Assembly (NCBI RefSeq): GCF_011516765.1
Contig: NZ_JAAABN010000003.1
Coordinates: 124,001-188,000, forward strand
DNA length: 64,000 nt
DNA from: Acetobacter sicerae
Lineage (GTDB): Bacteria; Pseudomonadota; Alphaproteobacteria; Acetobacterales; Acetobacteraceae
Direction of reading: 5' to 3'
Shown here: piece after piece, positions 55,624-64,000 of the stretch
Numbering within the stretch: the first letter of the stretch is position 1
Layout of the letters: each line of letters opens with the position of its first letter
Notes under the pieces: generated by a model
What the model was told of the DNA's origin: nothing
Database searches by the model: none
What the model saw: only the letters and a program-made list of their open reading frames with translations
Position numbers and translations under genes: made by a program

Positions 55624-58209
55624 TTACGCACAGCGACGCAGGTCGATATGCGTATCCTCAAGATACGGTCCGGCCGCATGGAGCTGGAGCGTCAGAACCG
55701 CATGTTCGTCCGCTTCGTAAAACGGAAGGTCCAGAGTGGCTTCTCCCTGAGTCCAGCGCATCGGAACGGCTTCCTGCACGTCCCATCCTTCACCTTCTTT
55801 GGTCAGATGGGTTGTGATGGAATGTGAATGCTCCCCGACATCAAGAGTGACCTCTCCCACGAGCACACCGAGAAAACGACGGTCGTCTATGAAAGGACCA
55901 ATGACGTCACAGGGGCGCGAAGCCCGCGACACAATGCTGACCTGAGAAACAGCAGCCGGAAGATGGAAAGTAAACCGGCCATCCGCTGTCGAAACAGGGG
56001 CCAGCGACGTGCCATCCGGTAACTGAAGGCGCAGTGCCGGATCATGAATAAGGGCTGGCGCTTCATGAGCATCCGTGGCGACGGCACGCTCGGCAAACGT
56101 GTTGAACAGCGGCTCCACAAAGGCGCGATCGACACAGAGAAGTCCTGCGGCGTCGGTTTCCCAGCTTTTGGACTTGCCGGAGAAGGCGGCCACGACACGT
56201 TCGTCCGTAACGGGGCGGAAATTGCGACGGTTGCCTGTGTCCAGATAGCTTTCGGTCAGCAGCCCGTTGACGCGGATGACCGCATGCTCCCGTGTTTCGA
56301 CATGGTAGCAGGTGTAGGAGCGGATGGTGCGGTCATAGGCAATGTTGCGCCCATTGACGAGCATCCGCACCGGCACGAAACGACCATCGAACCACAGGCA
56401 ATGTTCCGGCGTCACCAGAAGGTCGGTAAACGGCACATTGTCCGCCAGAGCGCCCTTGCGGATACGCACCGGACAGCCAGCCATATCCGGCGGCAGGTCG
56501 GCCTGCACACGCACATCCTGTCGGCCCACCCAGACGATTTCCTTCAGCAGCGCGGCTCCACGATCAAAGGTGGGGACCATCATGCCGGACTGAAGGTCTT
56601 CCACCGCGACAGCGCCTGTCGCCGTTTCGACGAGGCTGCCCGGCAGGAAGCAGACGACCGCCGTAAGCAGCAGAGAGCCGTCCTCATCCGCCGCCAGCGC
56701 GAACTGGTTCACAGTGTCCGCCAGAGAAACCGTCAGCGTGTAGGAGGTGCTTCCGGACGTGACGGTGACAGTGTTGCTGGACGCCTGAACGGTCGCATCC
56801 GTGCTGTAAGCCAGCGCCGAGAAATCAATATAGTCACTGGCGCTCATGTTGATGACGGCGGAGGAGAAAGAGTCCGCGGCGTCAAGGATCAGTGTGCCGC
56901 TGGAGGAAAACGCGATGGTCTGCGTGGAGAACGCCGCGCCTTCTAGTGTCAGTGTGGCGCCGGTATTGAGCGCTACCAGATCGTAGGACTGGTCGCCGGT
57001 CAGGATCCAGTTGCCGGAGACGGTCATGGTCTGGAAGTTCTCGGCGCCGTCAAAGGTGCCTGTTCCGGCAAGATTGACGGTGTTGGAGCCTGCTCCTCCA
57101 TCCACCGTGCCGTCAATCTCTGATCCGGTCAGGATGTTCAGCGTATCATCACCCGAGCCGAGCAGGATGGCGTACGTGGTGCCGGAGATGTAACCGGCGT
57201 TGGTGATGGTGTCGCCGAATGTATCGGTGATGTGGATGCCGTAACCGTCCAGCCCCTGAATGATGCCCGCATTGACGATGGTCGTGGCATACGGCGCATT
57301 ACCCTGACTGCTGTCATCGACCAGAATGCCGTTATTGGCCCCGCTGATGGTGGCGTTGGCGGCATTCAGGATGTCACCACCACCGATCGACACGCCTTCA
57401 CTCCCGTTGGGGAGGCCGTCGCTGCCGTTGCCGCCCGCACCGGTCCCCTGAATGGTCCCGTAATTGGTGATCGTGGCGTAACCGTCGATATCGACACCAT
57501 CGCCATCTCCGGTGTCCGATCCGTCATAGGCCCCGGTGATGGTGCCGTAATTGAAGACTGTTCCGTCGCCATCGGATCCCACGCCTGAACCGTCGCGACC
57601 CAGAATGACGCCATTGGCGCCGTTGATGACAATGGCGTTTTCACTGCTGGTAATGGCGTGTCGGGCGCCGGTGATGGTGCCGTTATTCAGGACGATGCCG
57701 CCGTAATCCTGAAAATCGATACCGTCATTTTTCGTGGCGCCGTTGATGCCGCCAGCGTCGATCGTGCCGGTGTTGAAGATGACGGCATTGTTGCCGGGGC
57801 GCAGGGCGTCCGCATCCGTGGAGATGATTTCACCGTCACCCACATTGAAGATCAGCGTGATGTCGTTTGTGGCGATCGAGTTGAAATCGACGGCCTGCCC
57901 ATCGGTCGTCGATTCAATCGTGCCGGTATTGATCAGGGCCAGCGCACCGTCGGGGAGATCTGAATCGACGCGGATACCGTCATCGCTGCCGCTGATCGTG
58001 CCGCTGTTCTCAATGACCAGCACGGTACCGGACGCGGCGTCTCCTGACGTGTCGATACCCCGTTTTGTTGTCGATTCCAGAGTGCCGCTGTTGGCGATCG
58101 TCAGAAAGGAGATTTCATCAAGCGTGGCCGTTACGGTTGTTTTCTTTGTGACCAGATCATCATCATTTGTATAGGTCTGGTTCTGATCCAGAGAAATTTC
58201 ATCGCTCAT
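55624..58209 (-). CDS. Repeat-rich surface protein with C-terminal Hint domain, paralogue 2
   Basis: An 861-residue protein. Residues about 35-500 are beta-helix repeats with NSGTI/NYGTI-type turns recurring every 18-25 residues and many Asp and Gly, as in autotransporter passengers. From Cys520 (CFLPGSLVETATG) to about residue 665 is a Hint domain: VEDLQSGMMV, VTPEHCLWFDG (with the T-x-x-H block intact), VNGRNIAYD and YHVETREHAVI. The remaining C-terminal part is about 200 residues of beta-rich sequence. No signal peptide, barrel or LPXTG-like anchor. It resembles the 30825-33989 protein in plan, though the passengers differ in sequence. Confidence 0.85.
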   Translation of the reverse strand: MSDEISLDQNQTYTNDDDLVTKKTTVTATLDEISFLTIANSGTLESTTKRGIDTSGDAASGTVLVIENSGTISGSDDGIRVDSDLPDGALALINTGTIESTTDGQAVDFNSIATNDITLIFNVGDGEIISTDADALRPGNNAVIFNTGTIDAGGINGATKNDGIDFQDYGGIVLNNGTITGARHAITSSENAIVINGANGVILGRDGSGVGSDGDGTVFNYGTITGAYDGSDTGDGDGVDIDGYATITNYGTIQGTGAGGNGSDGLPNGSEGVSIGGGDILNAANATISGANNGILVDDSSQGNAPYATTIVNAGIIQGLDGYGIHITDTFGDTITNAGYISGTTYAILLGSGDDTLNILTGSEIDGTVDGGAGSNTVNLAGTGTFDGAENFQTMTVSGNWILTGDQSYDLVALNTGATLTLEGAAFSTQTIAFSSSGTLILDAADSFSSAVINMSASDYIDFSALAYSTDATVQASSNTVTVTSGSTSYTLTVSLADTVNQFALAADEDGSLLLTAVVCFLPGSLVETATGAVAVEDLQSGMMVPTFDRGAALLKEIVWVGRQDVRVQADLPPDMAGCPVRIRKGALADNVPFTDLLVTPEHCLWFDGRFVPVRMLVNGRNIAYDRTIRSYTCYHVETREHAVIRVNGLLTESYLDTGNRRNFRPVTDERVVAAFSGKSKSWETDAAGLLCVDRAFVEPLFNTFAERAVATDAHEAPALIHDPALRLQLPDGTSLAPVSTADGRFTFHLPAAVSQVSIVSRASRPCDVIGPFIDDRRFLGVLVGEVTLDVGEHSHSITTHLTKEGEGWDVQEAVPMRWTQGEATLDLPFYEADEHAVLTLQLHAAGPYLEDTHIDLRRCA

Positions 58210-58766
58210 GGGGCATCGTTCCGGAAACGGCGGTTGAGATCGGTGGTTTTGCCGGAGAAGCCCTATTGCATCTCGTGATGTGAAATTGTGACTTTTTGGT
58301 TAAATCATTGCGGAATCGTCTTTATCGTTAAGAAGTCGGGAATAATTGTATGGTTGAGGCTGGTGAGGGACGAGTTTTTCAAGGTTGCTGGAGAAAAATT
58401 CAGAGACACAGTGATTTTGTGGTGGATTGTCTGGGCGAACTCCTGTCCGGTGCGAAGAGTCTGTTTCTGGTTTTGAATTCTTTTTTGTTTTAAAATGAAA
58501 GGAGATATTCAAAACTATTATTCATGGCTATGAACGGGATGACACCAGCGAACAATCCGTTCTCCTTTCCATTGTCGAATGACCTCGCCCCTGAAAGCCA
58601 GATGAGTCGCCTTGTCCATCCTCTGAAGGCCCCACAGAAAAAGAACATCCGAAGCATGAAGAGGGCTGCTGACGAAGCCGCTTCCAGAGGCTAGGCTTCT
58701 GTTGCCGTGGCAATGGACCGCTCGTGCGGATTTGAGGTCAGGGCCGCCACACGAGGAGACAAAGCG
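58210..58766. other. Gene-free region upstream of nucleoside hydrolase
   Basis: About 550 bases. Frames on both strands are short and uncharacteristic. The AT-rich part near 58280-58500 is likely the promoter of the Hint gene on the minus strand. Confidence 0.5.
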
Positions 58767-59696
58767 TTGAAAATCATCATCGACACAGATCCCGGACAGG
58801 ATGACGCCCTGACAATTCTCCTCGCTCTCGTCAGTCCCGAGATCGAGTTGCTTGGTGTCACCACGGTTTCAGGGAATGTCGATGTCGATCAGGCGACCAT
58901 CAATGCCCTGAAGACGATGGAACTGGGTGGTCGTCCCGATATTCCGGTGTGTCGGGGAGCGGAACGCCCATTGCTGCGTGCGCCCGTCAACGCCACGCAT
59001 GTGCATGGCCGGACGGGTTTTGAAGGAGCGGATCTGCCTGAGCCGGTGACGGCGGCCTCTCCCGAGCATGCGGTCGATTTCCTCATCCGCACAGTCATGG
59101 AGAACCCGGCCGGGACGATCACGATCTGCGCCATCGGTCCCATGACCAACCTTGCTCTGGCCCTGTCACGCGAGCCCGCGTTGCGGACACGCATCGGCCG
59201 GATTGTCACCATGTCGGGCGCCTTTTCGGAGGTTGGCAACATTACGCCCAGCGCGGAATTCAATGTCTATGTCGATCCCCATGCCGCCGCCATCGTGCTG
59301 GAATCAGGCATTCCGATCACCATGCTGCCGCTGGACGTGACGCACACGCTGCATACGAGTGCCGCCCGTCTGGCCCGCCTTGCGGCCATTCCCAACCGTG
59401 TCGGTCCGGTCGTTGCCGACTGGTTGCGGTTCGAGAAACGCTTTGAAGCCAACAAATACGGTACGGACGGCGGACCGCTGCATGACCCGAACACCGTGCT
59501 CTGGCTCCTCAAGCCGGATCTCTATCGTGGGCGGCAGGTCAATGTGCGCGTGGAGACCGGCAGTGAACTGACAATGGGTATAACGGTCGTGGACTGGTGG
59601 GGCGTCAGCGATTTATCAAAGAATGTTCTGTTTCTAAGGGAATGTGATGTTGACGCCGCTTATGATCTTATAGCGGAACGTCTGGCCTGTTTCTGA
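58767..59696 (+). CDS. Inosine-uridine-preferring nucleoside hydrolase family protein
   Basis: A 309-residue enzyme that cleaves ribonucleosides to base and ribose. The metal-binding D-x-D-P-G-x-D-D motif is at the N-terminus (DTDPGQDDALTILLAL), with TTVSGNVDVDQAT, the middle GPMTNLALAL and the histidine-containing DGGPLHDPNTVLWLL near residue 240. Start: TTG at 58767, because CGAGGAGAC precedes it and the family starts with KIIIDTDPG; an in-frame ATG at 58707 would add 20 unlikely residues. Not clustered with transport genes. Substrate (inosine, uridine or both) not settled. Confidence 0.9.
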   Translation: MKIIIDTDPGQDDALTILLALVSPEIELLGVTTVSGNVDVDQATINALKTMELGGRPDIPVCRGAERPLLRAPVNATHVHGRTGFEGADLPEPVTAASPEHAVDFLIRTVMENPAGTITICAIGPMTNLALALSREPALRTRIGRIVTMSGAFSEVGNITPSAEFNVYVDPHAAAIVLESGIPITMLPLDVTHTLHTSAARLARLAAIPNRVGPVVADWLRFEKRFEANKYGTDGGPLHDPNTVLWLLKPDLYRGRQVNVRVETGSELTMGITVVDWWGVSDLSKNVLFLRECDVDAAYDLIAERLACF

Positions 59697-60033
59697 AGAT
59701 TTTGGAAGAGGCGCAATGGTCCAGGGGGGATGTGTACCTTGATGACACGAGATTTAAAGGTATTCTCTTTGTAAGAAACAATCGACACACCGCCCGAAGC
59801 AATTGGACTCAGGCTTCGAAACATGCCCGTTTGATTGAAGCGGGAGTGGAATCGCCATTATGCTTTGTTGTCATCCTGTCTGAATTTTTCAGCAGATTCA
59901 TCTTTTTGACGATAGTCAGTAGCCTATACCGGACCCATGCATGACCCCCAGGTTACCCTCGCCTTTGATCCGGAAATCTTTTCAGCTTCCACTACGCCAT
60001 TCCGAAACAAAAATCTCTGGCTGGTTCCGGTCA

Positions 60034-61932
60034 ATGGCGGGTGCGATCACCCAAAAAAGCCAGCGCATGATGGCGGCAGGTGTCATTTCCCTGCTGCTCG
60101 CAGCCTGCACGTCCGCAATCAGTCATAAGACGCCCCCTGAGCAGAAAGATCGTCGTTATACTGTCGATATTTCCATGCGGGATGGTGTCCGGCTGCATAC
60201 GGTGATCCTGCTTCCCAAAGAGGTTTCCGGTGGAGCGAACCGTCTGCCGATCCTGCTCACAAGAACAATCTATGGGGCAGACGACATTACCGGCCAGATG
60301 GATGACCGGAGCGAGACCAGCCCGTTTGACGGCTGGGGAAAACGGCTTGTGGGAGGCCCCTATATCCGGGTTTTGCAGGATGTCCGCGGTCAGAACCGAT
60401 CGGGAGGAGAGTTTGTTGTCACGGGGCCGCTGGCCCATACGGCAGACAATCACACCTCTACGGATGAATCCACTGACGCTTACGACACGATCGACTGGCT
60501 GGTTCATCATGTTGCCGAAACCGATGGTCAGGTCGGACTGATCGGCACCTCCTATGACGGCTTCACCACCCTGATGGGCCTGATCGACGTGCATCCGGCT
60601 GTGAAGGTAGCAGTCGCCGTCAACCCGATGGTCGATGGATGGCGCGGCGACGACTGGTTTCATAATGGTGCTTTTCGACAGTTATTGATTCCGCAGATCG
60701 GCGCGGATGGAAAACATGCCGATATTTCTCTTCCCACCACCGTCAGCGAGCAGGCTCGCGCTTTCCTGCAGGAAGGATCTGCCGGCGCCTTCGGGCATCA
60801 TCACGGTATCGACGATGTGGTTTTCTGGCGCGAAATTCTTGCCCATCCTGCCTATGATTCTTACTGGCAGGCCAGAGCGCTTGATCGTGTTCTGGCCGCA
60901 CATCCTCCGCACATTCCCCTGATGCTGGTTCACGGCTTGTGGGATCAGGAAGATCTCTATGGAGCGCTTGCTGTCTGGAAAGCGCTCCGGCCACAGGGCA
61001 GACGCGCGGACACCTCGTTCCTGACGATCGGACCCTGGCGACATGCGCAGGCTTTGGAAGACGGGACCGCTGTGGGCGCTTTGCGATGGGGACAGGACAC
61101 TGCCGCATGGTGGCGTCAGGATGTGCTGACGCCCTTCCTCGCGCATTATCTCAAGGGAACGCCGATGACTGTAGCGCCCGTCACGGTGTTCCGGTCTGGT
61201 TCCGGACAGTGGCTTGATCTCCCGGACTGGCCGCCCGCCACCACGACCCGTCCGCTTTATCTCCTTCCTGAGCACAGATTGGGTTTTACGGCCGGTCCAG
61301 GGCAAACGCACACACTGGAATATCGCTCCGACCCTGCTCACCCCGTTCCTTTCATGCCGGATGCAGGAGGTGTGGTGTCGGATGAAACCTGGCTGGCGGC
61401 TGATCAGCGCTTCGTCACGGGGCGCAATGACGTGCTGACCTTCTCATCGGATGTGCTGACCCAACCCCTGACGGTGCAGGGCGCTCCGATCGCTCATCTC
61501 GGAGCCTCAACCAGCGGGACCGACGCTGACTGGGTGGTGAAGCTGATCGACGCCTGTCCTGCGGCCTCAAGGCCGGGGGCGGGTGTGTCGGGCGCTCTCA
61601 TGCCGGTTGCGATGGATATTTTCAGGGGGCGATACAGGAAATCCCTGGAGCATCCAGAGCCTTTGCGATCAGATGTGCTTCAGTCCTATCGGATCGTCCT
61701 GCCAGAAGTTTCCCATACGTTTCAGCCGGGTCACAGGATTGTCGTGCAGATCCAGTCGAGTTGGTTCCCGCTCTATGACCGCAACCCGCAGAGCTTTGTT
61801 CGTAATATCTTTCTTGCCCATCCGGCAGACTATCGGATGGCGCATCAGCGCATCGCTGTGGGCGGCCCACTGGAAAGCCATGTCGATCTTCCGGTCGTGA
61901 GCGATGGACGTGCTCCTCCCCTTTACCCATGA
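60034..61932 (+). CDS. CocE/NonD family acyl hydrolase lipoprotein
   Basis: A 632-residue protein of the X-Pro dipeptidyl-peptidase/alpha-amino-acid ester hydrolase family. The catalytic serine is in GLIGTSYDGFTT, the aspartate in VHGLWDQEDLYGAL and the histidine in GPWRHAQALE; the C-terminal half is the jelly-roll domain of the family (QSYRIVLPEVSHTFQPGH). N-terminal basic residues followed by VISLLLAAC give a lipoprotein signal. The frame is open further upstream to 59941, so 60034 is an uncertain choice; 60067 is also possible. Members hydrolyse amino-acid esters or cephalosporin side chains. Stands alone. Confidence 0.85.
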   Translation: MAGAITQKSQRMMAAGVISLLLAACTSAISHKTPPEQKDRRYTVDISMRDGVRLHTVILLPKEVSGGANRLPILLTRTIYGADDITGQMDDRSETSPFDGWGKRLVGGPYIRVLQDVRGQNRSGGEFVVTGPLAHTADNHTSTDESTDAYDTIDWLVHHVAETDGQVGLIGTSYDGFTTLMGLIDVHPAVKVAVAVNPMVDGWRGDDWFHNGAFRQLLIPQIGADGKHADISLPTTVSEQARAFLQEGSAGAFGHHHGIDDVVFWREILAHPAYDSYWQARALDRVLAAHPPHIPLMLVHGLWDQEDLYGALAVWKALRPQGRRADTSFLTIGPWRHAQALEDGTAVGALRWGQDTAAWWRQDVLTPFLAHYLKGTPMTVAPVTVFRSGSGQWLDLPDWPPATTTRPLYLLPEHRLGFTAGPGQTHTLEYRSDPAHPVPFMPDAGGVVSDETWLAADQRFVTGRNDVLTFSSDVLTQPLTVQGAPIAHLGASTSGTDADWVVKLIDACPAASRPGAGVSGALMPVAMDIFRGRYRKSLEHPEPLRSDVLQSYRIVLPEVSHTFQPGHRIVVQIQSSWFPLYDRNPQSFVRNIFLAHPADYRMAHQRIAVGGPLESHVDLPVVSDGRAPPLYP

Positions 61933-62098
61933 CAAGAATGGGGGTGGCTTATGTGCACCGATCTGGTCGATCCTGAGAGATCAGCAACGACCGATGATAC
62001 TCTGTTCGCGTGAAATCCGGGGACAGAGCTGATATTAGCTTTTGACGGATACTTTCTGTGTCGAAACTGATGGCGCAAGGCGGAGGGGGCGTAGCATC

Positions 62099-62878
62099 AT
62101 GAAACGGACAGCCGATCTGCCCTGTCATCCACCTCCTGTCGTGGGATTTTCTGACAGCTATACCGGTGGTTTTGTGGATGGTTTCCACGCTCATGACCGG
62201 GCGCAACTGTCGGTGTTTCTGGCAGGAAGCGTAACGATCAACACACTGGACAAAAGTTTCGTGCTGGGTCCCGGTCAGGGCATGTGGATTCCCGCCAACA
62301 CGCTTCATCAGGCAAACTGCCGGACCGACCTGATGTTTCAGGTCGTGTATGTTGATTCTGAATTCGTCGGCCCTGATCTTCCCTGCAAGATGTTCGATCT
62401 TTCCACTTTGGTGCGGGGACTGGTGGACGAAATTGTTGCCATGCGCTTTGAGTTCACCATGGATGAGCGGATGTCGGTGATCGCCCGGTTGCTGGTCGAT
62501 GAAATCAGACGCGCACCCCGGATTGCGGAGCGCCTGCTTCTGCCATCCGATCCCCGGCTGCGTCGTGTGTGCGAGGCGATCATGCTTCAGCCGGGCGATT
62601 GTCATGACATTGATTACTGGGCTCGTGAAACCGGCATGGCGCGCCGTACTTTTACCCGGCTCTTTCAACAGGAAATGGGCATGGGGTTCGCGGCATGGCG
62701 TCGCAGGGTGCGGGTGATAGAAGCCGCATCCCGCATCGCCGCGGGCCAGCCAATTTCAAAGGTGGCGTTCGATCTCGGGTATGATAACGCCAGCAGTTTC
62801 AGCACCATGTTCCACCGGACTTTCGGTGTTGCGCCCCGTACCCTGCGCTTCAATTCGGAGCCACGTTCACAATTGTAG
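62099..62878 (+). CDS. AraC-family transcriptional regulator
   Basis: A 259-residue regulator with a cupin-like N-terminal domain (FHAHDRAQLSVFLAGSV, GPGQGMWIPANTLHQ) and a C-terminal pair of helix-turn-helix motifs (ARETGMARRTFTRLFQQEMGMGF, then ISKVAFDLGYDNASSFSTMFHRTFGVAP). ATG at 62099 follows a strong GGAGGGG. Cupin-AraC proteins next to a siderophore receptor on the same strand often sense the siderophore (as AlcR- and YqhC-like proteins do); the receptor at 63141 is 260 bases downstream. Effector is inferred. Confidence 0.88.
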   Translation: MKRTADLPCHPPPVVGFSDSYTGGFVDGFHAHDRAQLSVFLAGSVTINTLDKSFVLGPGQGMWIPANTLHQANCRTDLMFQVVYVDSEFVGPDLPCKMFDLSTLVRGLVDEIVAMRFEFTMDERMSVIARLLVDEIRRAPRIAERLLLPSDPRLRRVCEAIMLQPGDCHDIDYWARETGMARRTFTRLFQQEMGMGFAAWRRRVRVIEAASRIAAGQPISKVAFDLGYDNASSFSTMFHRTFGVAPRTLRFNSEPRSQL

Positions 62879-62930
62879 TTCTTTCGGTGTCTCCGACACC
62901 ATAAGGCTATAGCTCTTCATTTCCAGATCA

Positions 62931-63049
62931 AAATTCTGCTGACGCTCCCTGAGCCGCAGGCCTGTCTGGCGGCCCGGCGTCAGCGATCAGGCAGAATTTG
63001 CTCGTGTTCGGGCCAACCGCAGTCTTGTCGGTTGCTACGGGTCCCGAAT
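62931..63049 (+). other. Structured region between AraC gene and siderophore receptor 3
   Basis: Two hairpin-forming blocks. First, AAATTCTGC (62931) pairs with GCAGAATTT (62991), and TGACGC (62940) with GCGTCA (62977). Second, TTCGGGCC-AACCG pairs imperfectly with CGGTT-GCTAC-GGGTCCCGAA across 63007-63049. No terminator T-run follows. It could be a leader RNA structure or part of the receptor's control region. No known riboswitch was recognised. Confidence 0.5.
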
Positions 63050-63140
63050 GTGGTTAGGTGCGCAACTAAGACTTATTCTTAATATTAACACGCACCGCCG
63101 CGCCTCACGTAGCAGAGGCCGGTCACGAAATGAGTGGGGC

Positions 63141-64000
63141 ATGCAGCGCTACAGGATCATTTATTCGGCTCTTTTCTCGCTTGTTCTGAGTGACGCCGCT
63201 CTTGCCGCAGATCAGGAGAAAAAAACGCCTGATGGGCCACGACATTCCGGAACGACAGCGACGGAGCAGACCACGGCGGCTTCTTCCGGCAGCCCTGCCG
63301 CAAGGCGTGCGACAACTGTTGAACGGATCAAGGTACGTGGCCACATACCGGCAACCGTGGCTTCTTCCGCGACCAAGACGAACACGCCTCTGGTCGAGAC
63401 GGCGCAGTCGGTTACTGTCATTACACGCGACGAGATGGATGCGCGCGGTGTGCTGAATCTCAATCAGGCCATACGTTACGCAGCAGGTGTGACAGCCGAC
63501 ACCCGTGGCGGTGAAGGGACACGCTATGACCTCTACGACCTGCGTGGCTTTACCGTGCCGACCTTCCTTGATGGACTGAAATTACAGGATAGCCCAACAG
63601 GTTTTGCTGTTGCCCAGACCGATACGTTCCGTCTTGACCGGGTCGAGATTCTGAAAGGCCCAGCCTCCGCGCTGTACGGACAGTCCAGTCCGGGCGGTCT
63701 CACGGCGTTGTCGAGCAAACTGCCGACCAATCAACGGTTTTATGGTGGTGTGACCACAACAGGCGGTATGTTCGATCTCTATCGTGTCGATGCCGATGTT
63801 GGTGGCTTTGCGACGAAGGACGGGCTCGTGCGGTACCGTATTTACGGGACGGCGAATGGACAGCATACCCAACTCAGCAGGACAGGAAGCCGACGTTTCA
63901 GCATCAGTCCGTCCTTCACGTTCGGAGGAGACGGTCCGACCACACTGACCCTGTTGGGCAACTATCAGTATGATCCTGAAAACGGCTCTTACGGTGGCGT
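63141..64000 (+). CDS. TonB-dependent siderophore receptor 3, N-terminal part
   Basis: About 286 residues, cut by the window end. A signal peptide (YSALFSLVLSDAALA) is followed by a low-complexity linker and a plug domain: QSVTVITRDEM, YAAGV, YDLRGFTVPTFLDGLKLQD and EILKGPASALYGQSSPGGL. The rest enters the barrel. ATG at 63141 is the only start consistent with the signal peptide; GTGGGGC precedes it. It lies 262 bases after the AraC regulator on the same strand, so expression may depend on it. No strong Fur box is seen in this gap. Confidence 0.92.
   Translation, partial: MQRYRIIYSALFSLVLSDAALAADQEKKTPDGPRHSGTTATEQTTAASSGSPAARRATTVERIKVRGHIPATVASSATKTNTPLVETAQSVTVITRDEMDARGVLNLNQAIRYAAGVTADTRGGEGTRYDLYDLRGFTVPTFLDGLKLQDSPTGFAVAQTDTFRLDRVEILKGPASALYGQSSPGGLTALSSKLPTNQRFYGGVTTTGGMFDLYRVDADVGGFATKDGLVRYRIYGTANGQHTQLSRTGSRRFSISPSFTFGGDGPTTLTLLGNYQYDPENGSYGG

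Noticed and set aside
62881..63140. Cobalamin riboswitch before the third receptor
   Set aside because: No conserved cobalamin-box sequence was found; the hairpins do not match the known aptamer.

Overview
The window is a 64 kb piece of a GC-rich alphaproteobacterial chromosome, most likely from an acetic acid bacterium (Acetobacteraceae). Supporting signs are a membrane-bound PQQ glucose dehydrogenase, two large surface proteins carrying a C-terminal Hint domain, three TonB-dependent siderophore receptors, a hemE/hemJ/maf neighbourhood typical of alphaproteobacteria, and LexA boxes of the alphaproteobacterial GTTC-N7-GTTC type. Genus level is inference only.

Layout: 1-2 kb holds tRNA modification and ribosome genes (tsaB, rimI) and ung. 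2.4-4.4 kb is a TPP riboswitch and thiC. 4.5-8.9 kb (minus strand) is a four-gene ferric-siderophore operon. 9.1-11.8 kb is a cysteine desulfurase, ferredoxin and mnmA sulfur-transfer cluster. 11.9-17.6 kb carries an OmpR/EnvZ-type two-component pair, a CorA/ZntB-type transporter and a prolyl oligopeptidase. 18.3-22.4 kb is the most structured part: tRNA-Ala, maf, a 380 bp non-coding region that is a good candidate for the chromosomal replication origin, then hemE, a HAD phosphatase, hemJ and a small Spy/CpxP-like protein. 22.5-24 kb is a tiny AT-rich phage-tail remnant. 24.3-30.7 kb holds ettA, a CAU tRNA, ppa, and a lipoprotein lipase coupled to a DUF4105 protein. 30.8-34 kb and 55.6-58.2 kb are paralogous repeat-rich Hint proteins. 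34.7-38.7 kb has gcd and an AldA-like dehydrogenase. 38.9-43.1 kb has an ArsC/Spx-like protein, a sulfotransferase, a GT25 glycosyltransferase, a DUF3597 protein and ahcY. 43.2-50.1 kb has a LexA/S24-like regulator, aroA, recA with LexA operators, and queA-tgt. 50.3-54.7 kb is a second siderophore operon. 55-64 kb ends with a Dabb protein, a nucleoside hydrolase, a CocE-type lipoprotein, an AraC regulator and a third siderophore receptor cut by the window edge.

Several genes work together. IscS, Fdx and MnmA form a sulfur relay for 2-thiouridine. QueA and Tgt make queuosine. HemE and HemJ are steps of haem synthesis. The receptor plus PepSY and small membrane proteins probably take up and reduce ferric siderophores under Fur control.

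The most unusual signals are the origin-like region with an array of GTAC palindromes, a repeat-made open frame that bridges queA and tgt with start/stop overlaps at both ends, a nested symmetrical LexA-type operator upstream of recA, and a structured leader between the AraC gene and the last receptor gene. No computation was run: repeats, motifs and folds were found by eye.
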